Assembly: GCF_963668475.1 (NCBI RefSeq) | Contig: NZ_OY764544.1 | Span: 434,001 to 498,000 of the forward strand | Direction: 5' to 3' | DNA from: an uncultured Methanospirillum sp. | Lineage (GTDB): Archaea; Halobacteriota; Methanomicrobia; Methanomicrobiales; Methanospirillaceae | DNA length: 64,000 nt | In this document: piece after piece, positions 27,989 to 34,996 of the stretch | Layout of the letters: every line of letters starts with the position of its first letter | Position numbering within the stretch: position 1 is the stretch's first letter | Made by a program: the position numbers and the translations under genes | Notes under the pieces: model-generated | Told to the model about the DNA's origin: nothing | Seen by the model: the letters and a program-made list of their open reading frames with translations, nothing else | The model's database searches: none

Positions 27989-28210
27989 TTATCTCATGGC
28001 CTTCAGATTTTCTTTAATCTTCAAGGCTGTTTCATCTCCCAACGTCTTTTTCACACCTTCGTAAATTAAATCAATCAGAGCATCCATATCGGCTTTGGTC
28101 AAATCTGCAGGTGATTTTTTCATCTTCATACAAACCTGCTTGAGAAAGATCGGTGCAGAAGGACCGATACTTTTTGCCAGGACGGTTGTAATATCGCCAT
28201 CCAGACTCAT
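27989..28210 (-). CDS. Small helical protein of the signalling operon
   Basis: A 73-residue soluble protein, predicted helical: VLAKSIGPSAPIFLKQVC near the N-terminus, then ADMDALIDLIYEGVKKTLGD. The S/x-I-G-P-x-A-x-x-L pattern resembles a short domain found at the ends of some bacterial kinases and cyclases (the DUF8082 type, from memory); membership is unconfirmed. Its ATG overlaps the stop of the upstream sensor gene by four bases, and that gene's C-terminal Glu run encodes the purine-rich ribosome binding site. Tight coupling suggests a fixed ratio with the HAMP sensor, perhaps supplying its missing output. Confidence 0.7.
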   Translation of the reverse strand: MSLDGDITTVLAKSIGPSAPIFLKQVCMKMKKSPADLTKADMDALIDLIYEGVKKTLGDETALKIKENLKAMR

Positions 28211-29169
28211 TTTTCTTCCTCCTCTTCTTCCTGCATAGAGACCATCATTTTAAAAGCATTGATCATCCGTCTGAAAGATTCTGCCAGATCATTAATCTCA
28301 TCGTTTGTGTGAACATCAATTTTTGTCTGAAGATCACCCATACTTACTTTGTCAGCAATCTCTGTCAGTTGCTTAATTGGTCTGGAAATGCTCATGGCCA
28401 TTATAAACACGATGATAATGACGATGATCATGGTGATAATTGTGATCAGCAGAATCGTATTACTTGAACTCATGCTTTCTGTTGCAATTTTTATATCCTT
28501 TACCGTCTGCTGAATCGAAGAATTGAGTTTTTGTTCGAGTTGCTTAGATGGTACAGTAAACTCTTCCATATAGGTCGTTGCAGATGTTTGTAACATCACT
28601 CCATCAGCAGTTGGGACTCCAATGGGTTGTATGTACATGTATTTGGATCTGGTAACTCCATCCGGATCAGGCCAGTCATAATATCCCCCATGTGGTGTTC
28701 CATTTAATGTTGGTTCAACTACGTTCCAAAAAGACGGATATTTTGCTTCAAATGGAGCGGTATCAAAATTTATTAAGTTCGGATTCGGATGGAACCGAAT
28801 AATGGAAGTTATATTGTTATATTCGACAGTACAAACGTATCCTCTGTCTCCTAGTTTCTGGACCGCTATCTTTTGAAATTCTGTGTCGTTTTGAAGATCA
28901 CTCAAAGTTTTAGTCGGATTCGCTTTGATATATATTTCTGCCTGGGCTGCAGTATCTATGGCTTTTTGAGTGATCAGTTTTTCACCAAGATCCATCAAAG
29001 CCTTTGAACTGTCATTAATTGCCACGTCACCCATAATTTGGGCATTATTCGCGGCATTCATACCAATAGCCTTCTCATCCTGTAAAGCCAGATATCCCAT
29101 GATTCCCAGAGGAACCAAAGTCAGTATCAGCATTACAACAAGAAGTTTTGTTAAGATAGTTGTCTTCAT
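28207..29169 (-). CDS. Cache-HAMP membrane sensor without output domain
   Basis: 320 residues. A first membrane helix (~8-28), an extracellular Cache-type sensor (~30-240; LGDRGYVCTVEYNN, GGYYDWPDPDGVTRSKYMYI), a second membrane helix (~243-268) and a HAMP domain (~270-312; PIKQLTEIADKVSMGDLQTK). The chain ends in a run of Glu soon after the HAMP, where a kinase or transducer domain would normally follow. Cache domains of this type often bind organic acids or amines. The output is presumably carried by partners in the same operon: the 73-residue protein, the double-HAMP protein and perhaps the chemotaxis transducer. Confidence 0.85.
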   Translation of the reverse strand: MKTTILTKLLVVMLILTLVPLGIMGYLALQDEKAIGMNAANNAQIMGDVAINDSSKALMDLGEKLITQKAIDTAAQAEIYIKANPTKTLSDLQNDTEFQKIAVQKLGDRGYVCTVEYNNITSIIRFHPNPNLINFDTAPFEAKYPSFWNVVEPTLNGTPHGGYYDWPDPDGVTRSKYMYIQPIGVPTADGVMLQTSATTYMEEFTVPSKQLEQKLNSSIQQTVKDIKIATESMSSSNTILLITIITMIIVIIIVFIMAMSISRPIKQLTEIADKVSMGDLQTKIDVHTNDEINDLAESFRRMINAFKMMVSMQEEEEEEK

Positions 29170-29828
29170 CTCTATACCCCTTTGTATTAGCCCCAGTTTT
29201 CCTTCATTAGAAATTGAGTACTCTATTAATCCTCTGAAACTTCTCCCGGCACTGATATGTACAACAATTCAAAGGGGGGATATGAAGTAAAAGTCTCAAA
29301 GGAATTAATTGAAACCAGCGAAGGTGCTTAAGAATACACCCAACCGTAAGTAGTGCCAAAAAATGCAATGTGGTCAGTTCGATAATCACACGTGATCGCA
29401 TGATTTCTATCTGTGTATTTAGAGAAAGAGTATAAAAAAGGATGGGTAAAATATAATCTTGATTCAATATTACCTTGGAGCACCTGACAAAAAATTAGAA
29501 ATTTCTCGTTCGTTAATATGAGTTCTTATCAAAACATAGAGAAATTAAAGGAAAAGAATGGGAATAAAAAATTATATTTGAACAAACTTAGATTATAGGA
29601 CTAATTTAATGGATATATATTCCAAGCCCTCACAATTCAATTAATATCAAGTAAATACTTGATATAATTCTATGCGCTTTCATATCTGAACAATAGAATC
29701 CTTTTTATATATTACATAATAATTACCAACGGATTTCAAGAAAACTATAGAAGGATAATCTAATCAGGTAGTGCTCAATCAAACTGATATTGAGAGGTCT
29801 TCTTAACCCGGGAATATTGATGGACATA

Positions 29829-29889
29829 TTGGCTCTTCGTCATGGACAGTTAAAATTCAACTTACCCAGATGAAACGCCGAAGAGCCAA
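29829..29889. mobile_element. Possible relic of ISL3-family ends or small inverted-repeat element
   Basis: TTGGCTCTTCG (29829-29839) and CGAAGAGCCAA (29879-29889) are perfect 11-base arms 39 bases apart. GGCTCTT-type termini are typical, as I recall, of the ISL3 insertion-sequence family. No transposase lies here, so it may be a deletion relic, a miniature element, or a plain operator. Confidence 0.35.
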
Positions 29890-29929
29890 AAAATTCTGAT
29901 ATGTATCAGAAAAATATTGACAGAAGTGA

Positions 29930-29990
29930 ATAGATTATTCATCCTGATATTTTGAACGAAGATATAGTACCTAGCATCACTCCAAATTGA
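29930..29990. repeat. Shared ~60-base element, copy C
   Basis: Sequence around GTGAATAGATTATTCATCCT, continuing AACGAAGATATAGTACCT, is very close to 24335-24395. No gene lies downstream on either strand at the expected distance, so it is orphaned. Confidence 0.55.
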
Positions 29991-30085
29991 TTTTCAGCCG
30001 GGAGGAGGAGTTTTTGTTTAGTTCATTCTCTGGTCCCTCGGAATGCCTCTTCCAGGTATAATGAGTCGAGGATCTGAATCATTTC

Positions 30086-30794
30086 TTGGATCAATTTTTT
30101 TCGGCTATATTCCCACCGGTCTCTGCCTTTTTTCTTATCATACCTCTTCCGGTGATCGGTGCTGCTCTCATCTACTCGATCTGTTACATGGTGATGATGA
30201 CGAGGATGATGGACACCGGGCGGTTTTTTACGATTGGTATCTCGCTTGTCTTTGGATTTGGTGCAAGTCACATTCTCCAGTGTTGTTCTTCACCCTGATT
30301 ACTCATGGCTCGCAACGATCCTGACATCCCCCCTGACTCTCTCGACTATTATCGCAATCGGGCTCACCTTCGCGTTCAGACTCGGAATCAGGCAACAGGC
30401 TACTATCACGATCATGCCCGGTGATGAAGATCTGGCTGATACTGTCTTTTCGTTTATTGACAAGAATGCCAGGATGTGGGGAGCACGCCGGGATGTAGCG
30501 ACCAAGGCCGGATCTGCCCTCCTCGAACTGATGGAGAGCGGCTTTTCGTATGAGATCTTCAAAGAGGGTGCAACGGTAACGCTTTCATTTGATGAGTATA
30601 ATTTTGATATACACGTGGAATACCGGGGAGATCAGATTAGTATTCCAGAGGATGTGCCGTCTCATGAAGAACTGATGGAAGATCCGGATTCGTTTCTGCA
30701 GCTGGCACTTGCACTGGTCAGAAAGCATTCCGATTCGCTGAGTGTCACCCGGTCCGGGGAGATGAATAAGGTGAATGTTCATTTTGAGCATTAA
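30086..30794 (+). pseudogene. Truncated, frameshifted copy of the permease-ATPase gene
   Basis: Homology to 18890-19599 begins abruptly near 30088; about 900 bases of 5' coding sequence are absent. Six codons (TGMEVM) are missing relative to the longer copy, and an extra base near 30269 shifts the frame. The C-terminal ATPase-like domain is intact and nearly identical (NARMWGARRDVATKAGSALL). The open frame from 30234 could in principle give a 186-residue protein holding two membrane helices and that domain, but its start is not supported. This is best read as a partial gene duplication in decay. Confidence 0.7.
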
Positions 30795-31155
30795 ACCTGC
30801 TGATTTTACTCACATTATACTATGTAATTATTCGATAATTTTGATACATGCTTCCAGAACTACAATCCGATTGGCTCTCTAAATAACATAGGCCGATAAT
30901 TGGTGCCTCTGGAGAGTGAATGAACAGACCAATGCAGAAATATATGCGCTAACATGAACACTAAATATAATAAAGGACTGATTATTATTTGTCCAGGGCT
31001 TATCACCTAGATCAATATATATTAAAATGCAATAAATTCCTGAAAGAAAAGCATGATGGCAAAGTACAGGTGGTGAAATCCAGTTTATTGTTCTAGTGAA
31101 GCAACGACAGACGACTCAAATAGCATAAGAAGAAAAATAACAGAGTAAAGAAAAA
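30795..31155. other. AT-rich spacer at island edge
   Basis: 360 bases without a gene. Composition becomes markedly AT-rich from ~30940, marking the start of the accessory island. Confidence 0.4.
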
Positions 31156-31968
31156 TTAGTGGCAAATTTTTCTTATACATTCGTCGATAATCTTCAACCG
31201 AATCGCTTTCTCTTCGTTAGCATCATCAATTTTTGATATTAAATTAATAGAGATCAATAAATATTGAATATCGATCAATTTTTTTTGATTTTTACTTCGC
31301 TCTTTTAATGTCTTAAAATAGTAATTAAAACCTAATCCGGAAATGATTTCAGATACAATACCACCAATAATTGTTAGTGATTGCATATCAAATCTTGAAT
31401 CTTTTAATTGATATACCCCAAATATTATTAAAGTAAATCCGAAAAATGACATCAATATCGCATATTTTAAACTATTTGTAGATTGTTCACCTACAATTCT
31501 ATAGTACTCATTTAATTGATTTGAATTAATTTCATATATTTTAAATAATTCTGGATCAATTTTCTCATTTTCTTCTACGAACTTAATATTGACATTATTT
31601 TGTTCACAATTTTTATTCTCATAATTGTTTATTTTTTCAGATTGTAATTCACTATTTTCTTTATTTCCTTCATTTATAGTGCTCTTTAATCCTTTCTGAT
31701 CATTTGGACTTAGTTTCGGTGATAACATCAAAATTATGTCTTTAATAAATTGAAATCCATCAATCCAAAAAATTACGATACCTAAAATAATACAGAAGAA
31801 TATTCCAATTCTGATGCTGTTATATGAAAGAATGCTACATAATCCACAAATGTGTATCTCATATAATGCAAATCCAATGATGAATAATGCGATAATTAAT
31901 GAGATAAAAATTCCAAGATTAGATACTATTTTTAATAAATATTTCTTCAAACTTACTTCATTAGCCAT
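31156..31968 (-). CDS. Membrane protein with TRADD-N-associated type 2TM domain (probable)
   Basis: 270 residues, very AT-rich codons. Two membrane helices near the N-terminus (~15-35 and ~50-68), a polar Asn/Glu/Lys-rich linker (~80-145), then a C-terminal module: YYRIVGEQSTNSLKYAIL leading into two helices (SFFGFTLIIFGVYQL and TIIGGIVSEIISGLGFNYYF) and a charged helix with KLIDIQYLLISINLISKI. This C-terminal pattern resembles the two-helix domain described with TRADD-N domains in cyanobacterial conflict systems, where membrane proteins of this type accompany NTP-dependent effectors. The assignment is by eye. No effector gene is next to it. AT richness and position beside a mobile-type operon suggest horizontal transfer. 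Confidence 0.6.
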   Translation of the reverse strand: MANEVSLKKYLLKIVSNLGIFISLIIALFIIGFALYEIHICGLCSILSYNSIRIGIFFCIILGIVIFWIDGFQFIKDIILMLSPKLSPNDQKGLKSTINEGNKENSELQSEKINNYENKNCEQNNVNIKFVEENEKIDPELFKIYEINSNQLNEYYRIVGEQSTNSLKYAILMSFFGFTLIIFGVYQLKDSRFDMQSLTIIGGIVSEIISGLGFNYYFKTLKERSKNQKKLIDIQYLLISINLISKIDDANEEKAIRLKIIDECIRKICH

Positions 31969-32779
31969 TTTGTAATTTCATATTAAGTGTATGAAATATT
32001 AATTCATTAGCCTTGAGTTACTCATTATTTTATTTTTCAAATTTTCACTTTATTGGGTATTGAAAGAAAATGGAAATATATTAATAATGCAGAATAAATT
32101 ATATCATAAATCCTGCATATAATCTAATCATTTTTAGATTATCTACCTGTATCCCATAGTTATTAACAAATGATTCGTCTTAATTTTCACCAATTTCTTT
32201 TGATTGAGTTTAATAAAAAAGGGTCAAGGTCATGGAAATCTCATTTAGATGGCCTTTTAAATATTCAAAAGAATAAATCAATTAGACAATTAAATATTGA
32301 CGATTGAACTAAGATCAATCCGTTTTAAGAATGTACTCATTTAATCGCGGGTAACATATCCTGGATTTATTAAATACCAATCATAGTAGAACAACTGGAC
32401 ATGTAACAATTATTAAATAAATGCAATTTCAACCGAATCAATCTGCTTGCAAGAATCAAAAAAATAATTCATGTAATTGAATTATGAATTATAATTGAAT
32501 CGATATTTCGTCCTCTATTCTTCATTAAACGAATATAAACATCATTATCATTTCATAAAGACCATCACTCACCATACAATTGAAGTTGCAATACACTCAC
32601 CAGACTATCGATCACCTCCATCATAGATCCGAGAAATCTATTGCACAAAAAAAATTCTTCAATTCACCCGGATCTCACATCCTCCAACGATTCTCACCCC
32701 GTCCCTCACTCCTTTGAACTTATTTTTCCCTACCGGTAGACATTATACATAGCCGTGAAATGCGGCTGGGAATCGAACA
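31969..32779. other. AT-rich gene-poor region
   Basis: About 810 bases with no frame over 60 codons on either strand apart from shadows. Strongly AT-rich to ~32600. CATTATACAT at 32741-32750 lies about 30 bases before the ATG at 32780 and is a good TATA box. AGCCG-TGAAATG-CGGCT just after it is a short hairpin at the likely transcript start. Confidence 0.45.
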
Positions 32780-33283
32780 ATGGCAGACTTTACAACCAAG
32801 AGTGTCACCAAGTCAGCTGAGCGAAAACTCAGCTCACCCATCGACACGGTAGCAAACTTCCTGGCACTTGTCCAGGACATCATCGACAACAACCCCTGGG
32901 GATGCACATCGTACACCTCCAACAACGAGACCGTGGCAGCGGTCGTCAGGGGATCTGAACACTACTCCGGGAAGGTCGTGTATGAGAATGCACAGGCAAA
33001 GACAGTCGGACAGATATCTGTCAGGGCTCCGACCTCTGCAGCCTTCAGCACCGATATCAGCACGATCATGGGCACAACGGCGATAAACACCGCAATGGGG
33101 GGAACACCGTCACATGACAGTTCTGAAGACACCTTCAGCTGTGCACTCAAATGTCACAACACAAACGGAGAACTCTTCACCGTCACATTCAGGCGTGACA
33201 GTGTTGTGGTATCAGGATATGAAGCAGACACCATTCTCACCGGGATAGAATCCTGGGCAGACACCGTTGCTCTCCTGGCATAA
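32780..33283 (+). CDS. Hypothetical protein at head of replication-type operon
   Basis: 167 residues, soluble, no signal peptide. MADFTTKSVTKSAERKLSS opens it, followed by a mixed alpha/beta body (WGCTSYTSNNETVAAVVRG; FTVTFRRDSVVVSGYEAD). Two or three Cys lie in the middle. I recognise no family. Codon use is GC-rich and unlike the AT-rich DNA on its left, but like the following five genes. A short 15-base gap separates it from the secreted-protein gene, so the two share a promoter. In context it might be a structural or accessory protein of an integrated plasmid or virus; nothing in the sequence proves that. Confidence 0.65.
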   Translation: MADFTTKSVTKSAERKLSSPIDTVANFLALVQDIIDNNPWGCTSYTSNNETVAAVVRGSEHYSGKVVYENAQAKTVGQISVRAPTSAAFSTDISTIMGTTAINTAMGGTPSHDSSEDTFSCALKCHNTNGELFTVTFRRDSVVVSGYEADTILTGIESWADTVALLA

Positions 33284-33298
33284 CCACCGGGAGGGAAT

Positions 33299-33832
33299 AT
33301 GCGGTGGAATTACCTGGCAACAGGATCAGTTCTTCTGATCCTTGCCTCTCTCACCGGAGCGGAGTATCTTGGCACAACCATCAGCACAGACGGGACATTT
33401 CACCTGTATGGGGCAGGTGAGGATGAGAACGGATCGTTTGTATCCCGGGTTATGGCAGTAGGAACCTCTGAACTCTCACGGATAATCACCGGAGAAGACT
33501 CAGGAATCGGACTCTCTGTTCATGGAACCGGTCCGGTGCTCTTCTCTGATTATACAACAAAAGACCGGGTATATCCTGCTACACCGGCATGTGTCTTTCT
33601 CACTGCTGACCGAATCAATGCACCGGGCCGGTCACACATGTACACATCAGGTATCCTTGAACGCGGAACCTATACCATGAGTCGTGTGACAGACCCGGAT
33701 CTCGTAGGAGAGAGCCTCATTAACGGGACCGGGTTCATAATTCTTGAATCAGGAAGTGAAGGAAACTCGACTTCAGAGTCAGCAGGCTTTGTTTCAGGAA
33801 ACATGACAGTCCATGATCAGGTCATGCTGTGA
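33299..33832 (+). CDS. Secreted beta-rich protein, unknown
   Basis: 177 residues with a signal peptide ending near ASLTGAEY (~21). The mature part is beta-rich with regular Gly-containing strands (TISTDGTFHLYGAGEDENGS) and no membrane helix, Cys pair or catalytic motif. GGGAGGG lies directly before the ATG. It is probably exported with or for the element encoded here, such as a surface or virion-type protein; that is inference. Confidence 0.6.
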   Translation: MRWNYLATGSVLLILASLTGAEYLGTTISTDGTFHLYGAGEDENGSFVSRVMAVGTSELSRIITGEDSGIGLSVHGTGPVLFSDYTTKDRVYPATPACVFLTADRINAPGRSHMYTSGILERGTYTMSRVTDPDLVGESLINGTGFIILESGSEGNSTSESAGFVSGNMTVHDQVML

Positions 33833-34485
33833 TTACATCGGCAGAGATTTATACTAGAAGTAGTAGTGGCGAAAATAAATCCTCGAACGATTGAGCACCG
33901 ATCAGTGAACCGGATATGATTTGGCACATCTCCGGATCACCCTGATCACTTTCGCCCTGCATCCCTAATCTTTAGATACCCCGGTGCTGAATCACCATGT
34001 GTCATACTCATTCTGACCATACTTCAGCACCCCTGCAGGCCAGATATTTCACGAACATTCCCCATAATCTCTGTAATCTGATCAGCGTTCCCCAATGGTC
34101 GGGTTTCAGCAAATCTGCTCTGATCTGCTGACCTGAACGATACCGGATCATGAGAGATGGGGCTGAATTCATCTGACGATCATGGACTGTTCACGTGAAC
34201 ACAGAATGGTATGAGATCATATCAGTGACACGGAGATGTTAGCATACTAAAAATTGAAAGGCCCCGCACAACACTTCACCTTCTTTGGCGGACGGGAAGA
34301 TTGGCGGGGATAAACTACCTGTATAATCTTTTGAGCGTTTGTACCTTTCTGTCAACCGGGTTGCATCCCGGAAATTGCCAGGGTATTATCACCGGATTGA
34401 TACCCGGATCAGGCTCCCACGCTTCAGTATTGTTCTCTGTATATCCCTGCTGTCTCACGTCCGGATTTTGGAACAGGAGGTCTGA
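33833..34485. other. 653-base gap inside the element; 14-base palindrome
   Basis: No convincing gene; a 62-codon frame at 34301 overlaps the following start region and looks like nothing known. A TATA-like TTTATACTAG at 33848-33857 has no gene after it and might drive a small RNA. The perfect palindrome TGTTCACGTGAACA lies at 34188-34201. Confidence 0.4.
34188..34201. promoter_or_regulatory. 14-base perfect palindrome
   Basis: TGTTCACGTGAACA, about 285 bases before the nuclease-like gene. It is a candidate operator for a dimeric repressor; an isolated palindrome of this length has some chance of arising at random in 64 kb. Confidence 0.4.
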
Positions 34486-34827
34486 ATGACAGGAACCAAC
34501 CTGACCGCACGGACCATCCTCTATACTGCAGTTGCAGAACTTGAGAGAGCCGGGTATCATTCAGTCAGGGTTGCAGGCTCTGAACGGTTGTTTGATCTGG
34601 TTGCCTGGAGCAGAAAGAATGTCCTCTTTGTTACGATAAAACGGACACGAAATGGCGGCATCTCCCAGTTTTCAGATGAAGTAGGAGAGATAGCCTCGTT
34701 CCTCAGCAAGAATCCACTGCCCGGGATGGTGCAGTTCTGGATCTTTACATCGAACACGTGGCTGATCTATCAGATCTTACCAGGCGGGGCATTACTTCTC
34801 AAGGGAGGGATCGATGACTCACTGTGA
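34486..34827 (+). CDS. PD-(D/E)XK-like protein related to Holliday-junction resolvases, degenerate site
   Basis: 113 residues. LERAGYHSVRVAGSERLFDL followed by VLFVTIKRTR matches the opening of Hjc-like and related PD-(D/E)XK nucleases, in which a conserved Asp (in FDL) and an E-x-K strand bind metal. The Lys of that strand is present but the Glu/Gln position is Thr (V-T-I-K), so catalysis may be lost or altered. GGAGG before the ATG is a strong ribosome binding site. The gene overlaps the next by 14 bases and begins a tightly packed four-gene run with the helicase-primase, consistent with a replication or recombination role. Confidence 0.65.
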   Translation: MTGTNLTARTILYTAVAELERAGYHSVRVAGSERLFDLVAWSRKNVLFVTIKRTRNGGISQFSDEVGEIASFLSKNPLPGMVQFWIFTSNTWLIYQILPGGALLLKGGIDDSL

Positions 34828-34996
34828 AGAGCGGATCTGTCCGTTCATCTCATCAGGACGGGATCTTGTATCCTGCCTCAAAAAGAGATGCACTGCCTGC
34901 AGGTCGGTTGTCACCGGAGATGATACGCTCCTCGTCTGTCTTCTCATCGACCGGGAATTGTATGACTCATACGAGGTGGATGATGCCTGGATCTGA
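34814..34996 (+). CDS. 60-residue Cys-rich protein
   Basis: A short acidic protein with six Cys (HCEERICPF, SCLKKRCTACRS, LVCLL), probably binding zinc. GGGAGGG lies four bases before its ATG inside the previous gene, and its last codons overlap the start of the helicase-primase gene, so translation of the three is coupled. Frame conservation across both overlaps supports a real gene. It could be a small adaptor or regulator for the replication proteins; no family was recognised. Confidence 0.6.
   Translation: MTHCEERICPFISSGRDLVSCLKKRCTACRSVVTGDDTLLVCLLIDRELYDSYEVDDAWI

Larger units (their letters stand above)
29170..30085. other. Intergenic region with inverted-repeat element and shared 60-base repeat
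   Basis: About 900 bases without a gene, AT-rich between 29480 and 29760. It holds an 11-base perfect inverted repeat (29829-29889) and copy C of the 60-base element (29930-29990), listed separately. Confidence 0.45.

Noticed and set aside
32750..32782. Possible tRNA 3' end (GGGAATCGAACA, read as a T-loop on the minus strand)
   Set aside because: The flanking bases cannot form the five-pair T-stem or an acceptor stem, so it is not a tRNA or an attachment site made from one.
34301..34489. 62-codon plus-strand frame before the resolvase-like gene
   Set aside because: Overlaps the ribosome binding site and start of the next gene and has no similarity to known proteins.
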